A stretch of DNA of 64,000 nt from Flavobacterium fluviale (GTDB lineage Bacteria > Bacteroidota > Bacteroidia > Flavobacteriales > Flavobacteriaceae), in the NCBI RefSeq assembly GCF_003312915.1, contig NZ_CP030261.1, positions 186,001 through 250,000 of the forward strand, given 5' to 3'. Both the position numbers and the translations under genes were made by a program. Each line of letters starts with the position of its first letter. Positions within the stretch are counted from its first letter, which is position 1. Positions 36,237-45,163 of the stretch are shown here, one piece after another. Below the pieces are notes generated by a model that searched no databases, was not told the origin of the DNA, and worked only from the letters and a program-made list of their open reading frames with translations.

Positions 36237-36295
36237 GCCACGAATTTCACGAATTTACACTAATTTAATTTGTGCTAATTCGTGAAATTCGTGAC
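36237..36295. repeat. Intergenic inverted repeat (cacgaatt words)
   Basis: Left arm from 36237 (gccacgaatttcacgaatt) pairs with the right arm ending 36295 (aattcgtgaaattcgtgac) with one mismatch. It closely resembles the repeat at 33245-33290. Confidence 0.85.
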
Positions 36296-36313
36296 GACAA
36301 AACAACACAAAAA

Positions 36314-36928
36314 ATGTATACACCAGATTTATACAAAAATGAGAATCCAGAAGAAATCAGAACTTTTTTGAAAGAAAATAGTTTTGGCATTCTGATCAAT
36401 CAGACTCACGGAAAATTATGTGCAACGCATATTCCGATAGAACTTGAAATCAACGCCGATGGAAAAGAAATTTTGCAGGGACATATTTCAAAACTGAATC
36501 CACAGGCTGAAGGTTTTGCAGAAAACGATCAGGTTTTAGCAATTTTTACGGGGCCGCACAGTTACATTTCCTCTTCTTGGTACGATCACGAAAATGTTCC
36601 AACTTGGAATTACATAGCCGTACATGTTTACGGAAAAATCAAAATTGTAGATTATGATACTGCTGTAGAACAGCTTAAAAAATTAGTTGATAAATATGAA
36701 GTGAATTCGGCTAATCCCGTTCGCATTGAAGATTTATCAGCAAAAACAATGCGCGAAGCACGCGGAATTTTTGGTTTTGAAATAGAAATTGAAGAAATTC
36801 AAGCGACAAAAAAACTTTCTCAAAACCGCGACGATCATAATTACCAAAATATTATTACTGAATTAGAAAAAACTAAAAACCCTCAGTCTATTGCTGTTGC
36901 AAAAGAAATGTCGAAATGCCGAAAGTAA
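36314..36928 (+). CDS. PaiB-like FMN-binding protein
   Basis: This is 204 residues from the ATG at 36314 (MYTPDLYKNENPEEIRTF). A longer GTG frame starts inside the palindromic repeat and is rejected. The PaiB split-barrel pattern is clear: SFGILINQTHGKLCATHIPI, FTGPHSYISSSWY, VPTWNYIAVHVYGKI, and the C-terminal FEIEIEEIQATKKLSQNRD. It is annotated in the literature as a negative regulator in Bacillus, but the family is a flavin-binding fold and the cellular role here is uncertain. Confidence 0.92.
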   Translation: MYTPDLYKNENPEEIRTFLKENSFGILINQTHGKLCATHIPIELEINADGKEILQGHISKLNPQAEGFAENDQVLAIFTGPHSYISSSWYDHENVPTWNYIAVHVYGKIKIVDYDTAVEQLKKLVDKYEVNSANPVRIEDLSAKTMREARGIFGFEIEIEEIQATKKLSQNRDDHNYQNIITELEKTKNPQSIAVAKEMSKCRK

Positions 36929-37011
36929 ATTGGCTTTAAACATTGAAAATTACTAATTCATAACTACATTTGTTCTCGCAAATTTCAGCTATTAACAGAC
37001 ATTAAAACCAT

Positions 37012-38118
37012 ATGCTTATAACTTTATTTTACTTTTTTATTGCTATTGTTTTTATTCAACTTTTCTACTATTTAGGAATTTTTGGAAAATTTGCTTTTGC
37101 CAAACCGCAGCATGTCACTCCAAAAAAACTTCCAGTTTCTGTAATTGTATGCGCTAAAAATGAAGAGGAGAATGTAAAAAAATATGTTCCGATTTTGGCA
37201 CAGCAGGATTATCCTGATTTTGAAATTGTTTTAATCGATGATGCATCAAGCGATGAAACACTTGAAGTCTTTGAAGAATTTGAAAAACAGTTTCCGAATA
37301 TCCGTTTGGTAAAAGTAGAAAACAATGAAGCTTTTTGGGGAAATAAAAAATACGCTTTAACCCTTGGAATAAAAGCCGCAAAAAAAGATTACTTGTTATT
37401 TACAGATGCTGATTGCTACCCGACTTCTAAAGATTGGATTACAGCTATGACTTCTCAATTTACCATGAATAAAACTATTGTTTTAGGTTATGGAGGTTAC
37501 GAAAAAGTGGAGCGTTCGTTTTTAAACAAAATGATTCGTTTTGAAACTATCCTTACCGCTCTTCAATATTTTTCATGGGCAAAATTAGGATTACCGTACA
37601 TGGGCGTGGGCAGAAACTTAGCTTATAAGAAAGAGGAATTTTTCAATGTAAATGGATTTATCGACCATATACAAGTTCGTTCGGGCGATGATGATTTATT
37701 TATTAATCAGGCAGCAAACAAAGCAAACACAACTATTTCTTATACACCTGAGAGTTTTACTTATTCAGAGCCCAAAAAAACATATAAAGAATGGTTTACT
37801 CAGAAAAGAAGACACATTTCTACAGCAGAACACTATAAGTTTTTTGATAAAATGCAGCTGGGATTATTTTTCATCTCACAATTATTTTTCTTTTTATTAG
37901 TTATAATTCTGCTGGCTTTTCAATTTCAATGGATTGCCGTATTAGCAATTTTAGCAACACGTTATACCGTTGTCTGGACCGTAATTGGATGTGCAGCGGG
38001 TAAACTGAAAGAAAATGACCTTAAAATTTGGTTTCCGGTTGTTGAGATAGCGCTTATATTAACGCAAATTAATATCTTTATAACTAATATCTTTTCAAAA
38101 CCGGTATATTGGAAATAA
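37012..38118 (+). CDS. Membrane glycosyltransferase family 2
   Basis: This 368-residue protein has an N-terminal membrane helix and a GT-A domain with VSVIVCAKNEEENVKKYV, LIDDASSDETLEVF and LLFTDADCYP (the DxD motif). A GDDDLFINQ acceptor motif and QKRRHISTAEHY (the Q-x-x-R-W-like motif) follow, then two or three C-terminal membrane helices. This architecture fits processive or membrane-bound GT2 enzymes that transfer sugars to lipid carriers. Its last ten bases overlap the sigma factor gene, which starts with TTG within the final codons. Confidence 0.92.
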   Translation: MLITLFYFFIAIVFIQLFYYLGIFGKFAFAKPQHVTPKKLPVSVIVCAKNEEENVKKYVPILAQQDYPDFEIVLIDDASSDETLEVFEEFEKQFPNIRLVKVENNEAFWGNKKYALTLGIKAAKKDYLLFTDADCYPTSKDWITAMTSQFTMNKTIVLGYGGYEKVERSFLNKMIRFETILTALQYFSWAKLGLPYMGVGRNLAYKKEEFFNVNGFIDHIQVRSGDDDLFINQAANKANTTISYTPESFTYSEPKKTYKEWFTQKRRHISTAEHYKFFDKMQLGLFFISQLFFFLLVIILLAFQFQWIAVLAILATRYTVVWTVIGCAAGKLKENDLKIWFPVVEIALILTQINIFITNIFSKPVYWK

Positions 38119-38660
38119 ACTCTAAAATAGAAAAAGCAAAAAAAGGCGATCAGATCGCCTTTACTTTTTTATTAGATCATTATTGGAATGAAGTATATGC
38201 TTTTATGCTCAAACGAACCGAAAATGAAACCATCGCAGAGGATATTACAATTGAAACTTTCTCTAAAGCTTTTGACAAAATAGCTTCTTATAATTCTGAA
38301 TTCCAATTCAATACCTGGCTCATTGCCATTGCCAAAAACGTTTATATTGATTTATTACGAAAAAAGAAAACCAATCTTTTTATCGAAATAACAGATAACG
38401 AAGACCAGCAGGCTTACAACATCGCCGACCCTACTCCATCTGCAGAAGATGCCTTAATTAAAGAACAGAATCTTTCTCGTCTGCTCTTATGCATCAAAGA
38501 ACTTAAACCCCACTATCAGGAGGTAATTCAGCTTCGTTACTTCCAAGAAATGTCTTATCAAGAAATCGCTGTTAAAATTAATGAGCCTTTGAGCAGTGTT
38601 AAAGTTAAGCTTTTACGCGCTAAAAAATTATTAGCAGAAATTATCGAACGTAATAGATAA
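38109..38660 (+). CDS. RNA polymerase sigma factor, sigma-70/ECF type
   Basis: This 183-residue sigma factor has region 2 (AFTFLLDHYWNEVYAFMLKR, EDITIETFSKAFDKI, FNTWLIAIAKNVYIDLLRKK) and region 4 (LKPHYQEVIQLRYFQEMSY, QEIAVKINEPLSSVKVKLL). There is no in-frame ATG before region 2, so translation must start at TTG 38109 or another non-ATG codon. The start lies ten bases inside the upstream glycosyltransferase gene, consistent with translational coupling. No anti-sigma gene is adjacent. The target regulon is unknown; the TonB-like gene lies 157 bases downstream. Confidence 0.92.
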   Translation: MEINSKIEKAKKGDQIAFTFLLDHYWNEVYAFMLKRTENETIAEDITIETFSKAFDKIASYNSEFQFNTWLIAIAKNVYIDLLRKKKTNLFIEITDNEDQQAYNIADPTPSAEDALIKEQNLSRLLLCIKELKPHYQEVIQLRYFQEMSYQEIAVKINEPLSSVKVKLLRAKKLLAEIIERNR

Positions 38661-38817
38661 TTTATTATCTTTAACTAAAGAAAAATATACTATTCGTATT
38701 TTTATTCTTAAAAAAAACATTATCACATACTAAAACTACAACTATCACGTTGTTAGCTCAACCCTAAACCTTTTCTGCGTATGATTTAAAGTTACTTAAC
38801 CTTAAAACCCAAAAATT

Positions 38818-39651
38818 ATGTCTAAATTAAGTATTTATGAAAACAAGTGGACTGATCTTGTTTTCGAAAACAAAAACAAAGAGTACGGCGCATATCAATT
38901 ACGTCAAGAGAATTCAAAAAATTCTGTTACAGCTCTATTTATGGGTTTACTGTTATTAACGGCTTTAGGAAGTGCATCTGTACTTATTAGCAAGTTTAAA
39001 CCACAAGTAATTGACACAGAAACTGAACCTGTGATTTACGACCCAATCACACCTGTGAAAATTGATCCGAGTGTTGCGCCTCCGCCGCCAGCTCCACCTG
39101 CACCTGTTGTAGAACAAACTGCAGCGAGCACAACAGATGCGTCTCAGTTAATCAATCCTGTGGTAAGTACAACAGAAGAAGCTATAAAGGAAATTGCTCC
39201 TAATACAGATAATGCACCGGTTGTAGAAAACCTTAACGGAACTGGAACTTCTATTAACCCAATTCCAGTTAGTGGAGGCGGAGGTAACGGTAATGGTGAT
39301 GTTGCTTCAGCAGCGCCAACTACTAATGAGCCTGTTTCTTCTGCAATTTTAGACAAACAACCTGAATTCCCAGGAGGAATCAACCAATTCTACAAATATG
39401 TGGGAAACAATTTCCGCAGACCAGAATTGGAAATGGAAAAAACATTAAGAGTATATGTTTCTTTCGTAGTTGAAAAAGACGGGTCACTTACTGATATTAT
39501 GGTAAAAAATGATCCTGGCTATGGAATGGGAAAAGAAGCTGTGAGAGTTTTAAAATCTTTAAAAACAAAATGGAATCCGGGAATTTTGGATGGAAAAGCT
39601 GTACGAACTATGTACAACCTTCCAATTACAATCAAGACGGATGCAGAATAA
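38818..39651 (+). CDS. TonB-family energy transducer
   Basis: This 277-residue protein has a soluble N-terminal tail (residues 1-37) with the motif NKEYGAYQLRQENSKN typical of Bacteroidota TonB. A membrane helix lies at about 38-60, followed by a Pro-rich periplasmic linker (PSVAPPPPAPPAPVVEQ) and a C-terminal TonB domain (QPEFPGGINQFYKYVGNNF, LRVYVSFVVEKDGSLTDI, WNPGILDGKAVRTMYNLPI). It couples the proton motive force to outer-membrane transporters, with ExbB/ExbD not seen nearby. It is preceded by a 157-base gap without a clear promoter and ended by a hairpin terminator. Confidence 0.93.
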   Translation: MSKLSIYENKWTDLVFENKNKEYGAYQLRQENSKNSVTALFMGLLLLTALGSASVLISKFKPQVIDTETEPVIYDPITPVKIDPSVAPPPPAPPAPVVEQTAASTTDASQLINPVVSTTEEAIKEIAPNTDNAPVVENLNGTGTSINPIPVSGGGGNGNGDVASAAPTTNEPVSSAILDKQPEFPGGINQFYKYVGNNFRRPELEMEKTLRVYVSFVVEKDGSLTDIMVKNDPGYGMGKEAVRVLKSLKTKWNPGILDGKAVRTMYNLPITIKTDAE

Positions 39652-39656
39652 CAATT

Positions 39657-39687
39657 AAAAAAGCAGAACTTAGGTTCTGCTTTTTTA
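39657..39687 (+). terminator. Hairpin terminator after tonB
   Basis: Arms aaaaagcagaac and gttctgctttttt flank a short loop, with a T-run at 39681. Confidence 0.85.
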
Positions 39688-39761
39688 TTGGACTTTATTT
39701 TATAGGTGCCGAGAGAAATTAAAGTTTATTAAATTTACAACTCATTTCAAAATTAACCTTA

Positions 39762-40499
39762 ATGCCTTTTACTTTTTCTCATCCTGCAATTATTCTTCCT
39801 TTAAGATATTTGCCAAAAAAGTGGTTTTCTCTCACTGCTTTAATAATCGGCAGTCTAACACCCGATTTTGAATATTTCCTGCGAATGAAAGTCAAAAGCG
39901 TTTACAGCCACACTATTTCAGGAATTTTTTGGTTTGATTTACCATTGGCTATTTTACTTATCTTCATATTTCATAACATTACAAGAGATTTATTATTTCA
40001 TAACCTTCCAGCAATTATAAAAGATAGAATATTGCATTTTACAGATTTTAACTGGAATACATACTTTAGAACAAATTGGCTTATTGTTTTACTTTCTGCA
40101 CTGATCGGCATAATTTCTCATATCTTTTGGGATGGTTTTACTCATAACCACGGTTACTTTGTAAATCAGATCGACATTCTTAAAAATTCCATATCATTAT
40201 TTGGAAGCGAAATCCCATTTTGGAAAATAGCACAGCATGCAAGTTCTCTTACTGGAGCTATAATTATTATAGTTACTTTTATCCAACTCCCACAACACTT
40301 TACTCCTTCTAATTCTGGCAGACGTACATATTGGAGCTTTGTTATTCTATTCAGTTTTTCTGTATTATTTGTCAGATTCTTAAGCAACCCAAAGGCTTTG
40401 CATATTGGAAACCTCATAGTATCTATTATTGCCTCATCCTTAATTGCAATAATTGTAATCCCACTATTATTTAAATTTAAATCAAGAATAAAAAATTAA
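39762..40499 (+). CDS. DUF4184 family membrane protein
   Basis: This 245-residue protein has the DUF4184 signature at the start (MPFTFSHPAIILPLRYLPKK, then SLTALIIGSLTPDFEYFLRM). Six or so membrane helices follow, with a conserved-looking SHIFWDGFTHNHGYFV motif rich in His and Asp between helices three and four. DUF4184 is related in style to metal-dependent membrane hydrolases (YdjM-like), which fits the His/Asp motif, but function is unproven. It precedes the PH-domain gene in the same orientation. Confidence 0.9.
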   Translation: MPFTFSHPAIILPLRYLPKKWFSLTALIIGSLTPDFEYFLRMKVKSVYSHTISGIFWFDLPLAILLIFIFHNITRDLLFHNLPAIIKDRILHFTDFNWNTYFRTNWLIVLLSALIGIISHIFWDGFTHNHGYFVNQIDILKNSISLFGSEIPFWKIAQHASSLTGAIIIIVTFIQLPQHFTPSNSGRRTYWSFVILFSFSVLFVRFLSNPKALHIGNLIVSIIASSLIAIIVIPLLFKFKSRIKN

Positions 40500-40562
40500 C
40501 AAAATCAATTACTTTTACTACTTCTTAAATCAATTCATTTAACTACTAAAAAAAATAAAGTA

Positions 40563-40943
40563 ATGGGAATATTTTCTGCAATTCTTGGCAACGCAGGCTC
40601 TGTAAGTCAAGAAGATTTAATTAAAAAATACGGACAGCTGTTAACTACAAATGAAGAAATCGAAATGGGTTTTAAACTTATTCGTGACACTTTCATTTTT
40701 ACCAATAAAAGATTAATTTTAGTTGACGTTCAAGGAATTACTGGAAGCAAAACAGAATACAAATCTATTGCCTACAAAAACATCACCAGATTCAGCGTAG
40801 AAACTGCGGGAACTTTTGACCTTGATGCCGAATTGAAAATCTGGATCTCAAGCGAACAACAGCCAAGTATTGTAAAACAATTCAATAAATCGGTTAACGT
40901 TTATGAAGTGCAAAAGATCTTAGCATTTCATGTATTAGGATAA
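40563..40943 (+). CDS. Bacterial PH domain protein
   Basis: This 126-residue cytoplasmic protein is a single PH-like domain: DLIKKYGQLLTTNEEIEMGF, KLIRDTFIFTNKRLILVDV, GSKTEYKSIAYKNITRFSVE, AELKIWISSEQQPSIVKQF, and a C-terminal helix. It matches the bacterial PH family found throughout Firmicutes and Bacteroidota. Its ligand or partner is unknown. A strong hairpin terminator follows and is shared with the convergent metalloprotease gene. Confidence 0.88.
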   Translation: MGIFSAILGNAGSVSQEDLIKKYGQLLTTNEEIEMGFKLIRDTFIFTNKRLILVDVQGITGSKTEYKSIAYKNITRFSVETAGTFDLDAELKIWISSEQQPSIVKQFNKSVNVYEVQKILAFHVLG

Positions 40944-40949
40944 AAAACA

Positions 40950-40990
40950 AAACCCGGCAAATTTGGAATCTGCCGGGTTTATTATTTTTT
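40950..40990. terminator. Bidirectional hairpin terminator
   Basis: Arms aaacccggca (40950-40959) and tgccgggttt (40971-40980) have A-rich and T-rich flanks. It lies between convergent genes. Confidence 0.85.
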
Positions 40991-40999
40991 AGAAGAATA

Positions 41000-41872
41000 T
41001 TATTTCTTTTTAGTTGTAGTTTTCTTTGTTTTTGCAGCCTTTTTAGTTGTAGTTGCAGCAGGAACAGTGTTTACAATCTTTTGCTGCACATACGGTTTAT
41101 ATAAACCATCTTTCTCTGCTCTTTTCTTAGCTTCATCTGCTCTTTTATTTGAGTCTGGATGCGAACTCATCATTTGATCGATAAATGAAGCCTGAGATCC
41201 TTCACTCATTTTTGCCAAAATTCTAAAAGCAGATTCTTCAGCATTTACATTGTAACCATTTTTTTTCATGAAATTATAGGCGTACAAATCTGCTTCCGAT
41301 TCTTGTTTACGACTGTACTTACTGTCAATAATCGCGCTTCCAATCTTTCCAAGCTGGCTGTCTGTAACTGTTGCCACAGTAGCTGATTGTGAAGCAACTC
41401 CATCCATCAATGCTTCTTTTTGATAAGCCGCGCGAACAGCATCTCTCGAATCATTGTTTGCTACGTGTCCAATTTCATGCCCAATTACAGCAATTAATTC
41501 ATTATCATCCATAATATCCATCAATCCAGAATAGACACGAACGCTTCCGTCTGCCGTAGCAAAAGCATTTACTTCTTTTAATTTATAAACTTTATAGTTT
41601 AAAGAAAATCCTTCTCCAGACACATGTTTACCAAAAACCCTGTTTAATCTCAAAGCATAACCATCTGAAGGCCCAGCGATTTCATGTTCAGAATCCAATT
41701 TATCAACGGCTTCTTTAGACAGTTTAGCAGCATCAGCATTACTAAAAGTAAAACCTGTCACTCCTTTTTGAACTGCTCCTATTGCTTTATCTCCAAAATT
41801 AATCTGTGCACTCATTTTAGTCAGCCCAAATGCGGCAAATAAGATTCCTGCTATTATAGTTTTCTTTTTCAT
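41000..41872 (-). CDS. M48-family metalloprotease, tandem copy 2
   Basis: This 290-residue secreted zinc protease has a signal peptide ending KMSA-Q. The zinc motif HEIGHVANND and the downstream Glu ligand in KYSRKQESEADLYAYNFM mark it as M48 (Ste24/BepA-like). SHPDSNKRADEA and a Lys/Thr-rich tail (TTKKAAKTKKTTTKKK) close the protein. The product is closely similar to the neighbouring gene at 42045, sharing the AQI...DKxxGAxxKGVxGFTFS start. It is likely periplasmic with quality-control function. It has its own -7 box. Confidence 0.93.
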   Translation of the reverse strand: MKKKTIIAGILFAAFGLTKMSAQINFGDKAIGAVQKGVTGFTFSNADAAKLSKEAVDKLDSEHEIAGPSDGYALRLNRVFGKHVSGEGFSLNYKVYKLKEVNAFATADGSVRVYSGLMDIMDDNELIAVIGHEIGHVANNDSRDAVRAAYQKEALMDGVASQSATVATVTDSQLGKIGSAIIDSKYSRKQESEADLYAYNFMKKNGYNVNAEESAFRILAKMSEGSQASFIDQMMSSHPDSNKRADEAKKRAEKDGLYKPYVQQKIVNTVPAATTTKKAAKTKKTTTKKK

Positions 41873-41898
41873 GTTTTTTTACAATTATAATTCAACAA

Positions 41899-41906
41899 CA
41901 AATGTA
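41899..41906 (-). promoter_or_regulatory. -7 box TACATTTG of the M48 gene at 41000
   Basis: It matches TAnnTTTG, 26 bases before the ATG. Confidence 0.5.
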
Positions 41907-41999
41907 AATAACAAAAACGCTATTTCATTTCAGAAATAGTTTGTTTTTTCAACTATTAAAGATATAAAATTTGAGCAGATCTATAACATTGTAACAAAA

Positions 42000-42031
42000 A
42001 AAAACCGACAAATTTGGAGAATTTGCCGGTA
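42000..42031 (-). terminator. Hairpin terminator after first M48 gene
   Basis: Imperfect arms accgacaaat and atttgccggt are followed on the minus strand by a T-run. Confidence 0.7.
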
Positions 42032-42044
42032 TAAGTTTCGATAA

Positions 42045-42908
42045 TTATTTCTTTTTTGCCGTAGTCTTTTTTGCGGGAGTTTTAGCTGCAGCTTTTACAG
42101 GAGCAGTATTTACAATTTTCTGCTGCAGATACGCTTTATACAAACCATCCTTTTCAGCTCTTTTTTTAGCGTCATCGGCTCTTTTTCCAGAATCAGGATG
42201 CGAGCTTACCATCTTAGTAAGAAAAGATGCCTCTGCCCCTTCACTTAAATTTTGCAGGATTCTAAAAGCTGATTCTACTGCATTAACATCATAACCATTT
42301 TTCTTCATGAAATCATATGAGAATAAATCAGCCTGAGATTCTTGTTTTCTACTATGTTTGCTGTCAATCATTGCGCTTCCCAATTTCCCTAATTGAGATT
42401 TTGTAATAGTCTCAATTGTTCCTGACTGCGATGAAGCGACATCAAGCAAAGCTTCTTTTTTGTACGCCGCTTTAATTGCATCTCTTGTATCATGATTTAC
42501 AACGTGACCAATTTCGTGCCCAATAACTGCAAGCAGTTCATTATCATCCATAATATCCATCAAACCAGCAAAAACACGAACGCTTCCATCTGCGCAAGCA
42601 AAAGCATTAATATCTTTTACCAAATAAACTTTATAGTTTAAGGTAACGCCTTCGCTGGAAGTATGTTTTCCAAACAAACGATTTAAACGAATAGTGTATC
42701 CGCTTGTAGGTCCCGCAACAGGGTTTTCAGCGTCCATTTCATTAATCGCTTGTTTTGCTAAAGCGGCTGCATCTGCATCACTAAACGTAAATCCTGCAAC
42801 ACCTTTTCCTAAAGCACCCAATGTTTTATCTGAAATTATTTGCGCATTGACTTTCGTAAAACCAACAACTGCAAATAAAATACCCAATAAAATAAATCTC
42901 TTCTTCAT
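42045..42908 (-). CDS. M48-family metalloprotease, tandem copy 1
   Basis: This 287-residue secreted zinc protease has a signal peptide ending KVNA-Q. The motif HEIGHVVNHD gives the zinc His pair and catalytic Glu, and SRKQESQADLFSYDFM gives the third ligand Glu. The tail is Lys/Ala/Thr-rich. It is about as long as its neighbour and closely similar over the whole length, so the two arose by tandem duplication. Differences cluster in the middle and in the Lys-rich tail. Substrate unknown; periplasmic quality control of outer-membrane proteins is a reasonable inference from the family. Confidence 0.93.
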   Translation of the reverse strand: MKKRFILLGILFAVVGFTKVNAQIISDKTLGALGKGVAGFTFSDADAAALAKQAINEMDAENPVAGPTSGYTIRLNRLFGKHTSSEGVTLNYKVYLVKDINAFACADGSVRVFAGLMDIMDDNELLAVIGHEIGHVVNHDTRDAIKAAYKKEALLDVASSQSGTIETITKSQLGKLGSAMIDSKHSRKQESQADLFSYDFMKKNGYDVNAVESAFRILQNLSEGAEASFLTKMVSSHPDSGKRADDAKKRAEKDGLYKAYLQQKIVNTAPVKAAAKTPAKKTTAKKK

Positions 42909-43180
42909 GTTTTTAAATTGTTAAAATTAACAACCAAATTACCACGAAACATTTTTTTGATATTCCCCAAAAAGCCAAATTTATAACAGATTATGGTAAA
43001 ATTTAAAATTTAGAAAATTCAGTTTAAATACCAAAATCGTGGTAAGAATTTAAAAGACAACCTTTAAAATATATTTAAATACAAACTATTACAATTTTAA
43101 TTTCATAATCTTCGATATTTGCAGTAAAGACAAAAACTAAACGAAAACTAAATTTGCATGTCCAAATAAACTACATTCCG

Positions 43181-43188
43181 TATCTTTG
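43181..43188 (+). promoter_or_regulatory. -7 box TATCTTTG of lipA
   Basis: It matches TAnnTTTG, 19 bases before the ATG. A TTG at 43154-43156 is 24 bases upstream, slightly long for a -33 box. Confidence 0.55.
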
Positions 43189-43206
43189 TGCTTTGAAAAT
43201 TGATAT

Positions 43207-44073
43207 ATGGAAACAGTCTCTGCAAATATCCCTACTGCAAAACCTAAGTGGTTAAAAGTAAAACTGCCAATTGGACAAAAATATACTGAACTTAGAGGTT
43301 TGGTCGATAAATATAGCTTAAACACAATTTGTACCTCAGGAAGCTGCCCAAATATGGGAGAATGCTGGGGCGAAGGAACAGCAACTTTCATGATTTTAGG
43401 AAATGTCTGTACCCGTTCTTGCGGCTTTTGCGGTGTAAAAACCGGAAGACCAGAAACGGTAGATTGGGATGAACCTGAAAAAGTAGCCCGTTCTATTAAA
43501 ATAATGAATATCAAACACGCTGTAATTACAAGCGTTGATAGAGATGATTTAAAAGACGGAGGTTCTATTATTTGGATGGAAACTGTTAGAGCAATTCGCA
43601 GAATGAATCCAAATACAACTCTAGAAACTTTAATTCCAGATTTTCAAGGAATTGAAAGAAACATCGATCGTATTGTAGAAGCAAATCCAGAAGTGGTTTC
43701 TCATAATATGGAAACTGTACGTCGTTTGACACGTGAAGTTCGTATTCAGGCAAAATATGACAGAAGTTTAGAAGTACTTCGCTATTTAAAAGAAAAAGGC
43801 ATTAACAGAACTAAATCTGGAATTATGCTTGGTCTTGGAGAAACTGAAGAAGAAGTTTTTCAAACCATGACTGACTTACGAAACGCTAATGTTGATGTGG
43901 TTACAATTGGACAGTATTTACAGCCTAGTAAAAAACATCTTCCTGTAAAAGAATTTATTACTCCCGAACAGTTTGCAAGATATGAAAAATTCGGACTTGA
44001 TTTAGGTTTCCGACATGTAGAAAGCGGACCACTTGTTCGTTCTTCTTACAAAGCGCAAAAACATATTTTATAA
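43207..44073 (+). CDS. lipA: Lipoyl synthase
   Basis: This 288-residue radical-SAM enzyme inserts two sulfur atoms into octanoyl groups of lipoyl domains. The auxiliary cluster Cys are 42, 47 and 53 ([12 protein letters not shown]); the SAM cluster Cys are 68, 72 and 75 (CTRSCGFC). Later motifs are [14 protein letters not shown] and [13 protein letters not shown], and the terminal SSYKAQ has the expected Arg-Ser-Ser context. Nothing is odd. It is followed by an inverted repeat and GAPDH. Confidence 0.97.
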   Translation: METVSANIPTAKPKWLKVKLPIGQKYTELRGLVDKYSLNTICTSGSCPNMGECWGEGTATFMILGNVCTRSCGFCGVKTGRPETVDWDEPEKVARSIKIMNIKHAVITSVDRDDLKDGGSIIWMETVRAIRRMNPNTTLETLIPDFQGIERNIDRIVEANPEVVSHNMETVRRLTREVRIQAKYDRSLEVLRYLKEKGINRTKSGIMLGLGETEEEVFQTMTDLRNANVDVVTIGQYLQPSKKHLPVKEFITPEQFARYEKFGLDLGFRHVESGPLVRSSYKAQKHIL

Positions 44074-44079
44074 AAAAGT

Positions 44080-44123
44080 TTAATCGTTTAATCGTTTAAT
44101 TGTAAAACCGATTAAACGATTAA
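44080..44123. repeat. Intergenic inverted repeat (aatcgttt words)
   Basis: Arms ttaatcgtttaatcg (44080-44094) and cgattaaacgattaa (44109-44123) are exact. It is followed by a further taatcc-attaaccg echo. Confidence 0.85.
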
Positions 44124-44147
44124 TCCATTAACCGAATAAACTAAAAA

Positions 44148-45146
44148 TTGAAAACAAGAATTGCCATTAATGGATTTGGAAGAATTGGTAGAAACTTATT
44201 TCGCCTGCTTCTAAATCATCCTGAAATTGAAGTCGTTGTTATAAATGACATCGCAGACAACAAAACCATGTCACATTTAATTAAATATGACAGTATCCAT
44301 GGTGTTTTGCCTTACGCAGTAAGTCATGACGAAAACAGCATTATTGTAGATGGCAGGCATTTTTTCTTTTTTCACGAAAAGAGCATTTCAAATATAGACT
44401 GGAAATCACATTCGATTGACATTGTAATTGAATCGACAGGAAAATACAAAACGCACGAAGAATTAAATGCGCATCTAGAAGCAGGTGCAAAAAAAGTAAT
44501 TCTTTCTGCTCCTTCTGAAGTAGATACTATCAAAACTGTGGTTTTGGGTGTTAACGAATCTATTTTGGATGGAAACGAAGATATAGTTTCTAATGCAAGC
44601 TGCACCACAAATAACGCTGCTCCGATGATTAAAATAATTGAAGATTTATGCGGCATTGAGCAAGCTTACATTACAACTATACATTCTTACACAACAGATC
44701 AAAGTCTTCATGACCAGCCCCATAAGGATTTACGCCGTGCAAGAGGTGCAAGTCAGTCAATTGTTCCAACAACTACAGGTGCAGCTAAGGCATTAACAAA
44801 AATTTTTCCTAAATTGCACAATAAAATCGGAGGATGCGGTATTAGAGTACCCGTTCCAGATGGTTCATTAACAGATATAACCTTTAATGTAAAACGTGCA
44901 GTAAGCATTGAAGAAATAAATAAAGCATTTAAAGAAGCCTCAAAAACAAATTTAAAAGGAATATTAGATTACACCGAAGATCCTATTGTTTCGGTCGATG
45001 TAATTGGCAATACACATTCTTGTTTATTTGATGCGCAGTTAACTTCAGTTATCGATAAAATGGTAAAAGTAGTAGGCTGGTACGATAACGAGATTGGCTA
45101 TTCATCAAGATTAATAGATTTAATTTTACTAATAAGAAAAAAATAA
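44148..45146 (+). CDS. gap: Type I glyceraldehyde-3-phosphate dehydrogenase
   Basis: This 332-residue protein begins at a TTG codon; no ATG exists before the Rossmann motif INGFGRIGRNLFR. The nucleotide-selecting region INDI has Asp34, favouring NAD. Catalytic Cys152 lies in SNASCTTN. DNEIGYSSR replaces the more common DNExGYS form. It interconverts glyceraldehyde-3-phosphate and 1,3-bisphosphoglycerate. Sequence style suggests one of several paralogues in flavobacteria, but no second copy is in the window. The TPR histidine kinase follows by 17 bases. Confidence 0.93.
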   Translation: MKTRIAINGFGRIGRNLFRLLLNHPEIEVVVINDIADNKTMSHLIKYDSIHGVLPYAVSHDENSIIVDGRHFFFFHEKSISNIDWKSHSIDIVIESTGKYKTHEELNAHLEAGAKKVILSAPSEVDTIKTVVLGVNESILDGNEDIVSNASCTTNNAAPMIKIIEDLCGIEQAYITTIHSYTTDQSLHDQPHKDLRRARGASQSIVPTTTGAAKALTKIFPKLHNKIGGCGIRVPVPDGSLTDITFNVKRAVSIEEINKAFKEASKTNLKGILDYTEDPIVSVDVIGNTHSCLFDAQLTSVIDKMVKVVGWYDNEIGYSSRLIDLILLIRKK

Positions 45147-45163
45147 GGTTCATTGTAAAAGCA

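Noticed and set aside
36272..36313. GTG start of the PaiB-like gene
   Set aside because: It lies inside the cacgaatt palindrome; the ATG at 36314 matches the usual start of the family.
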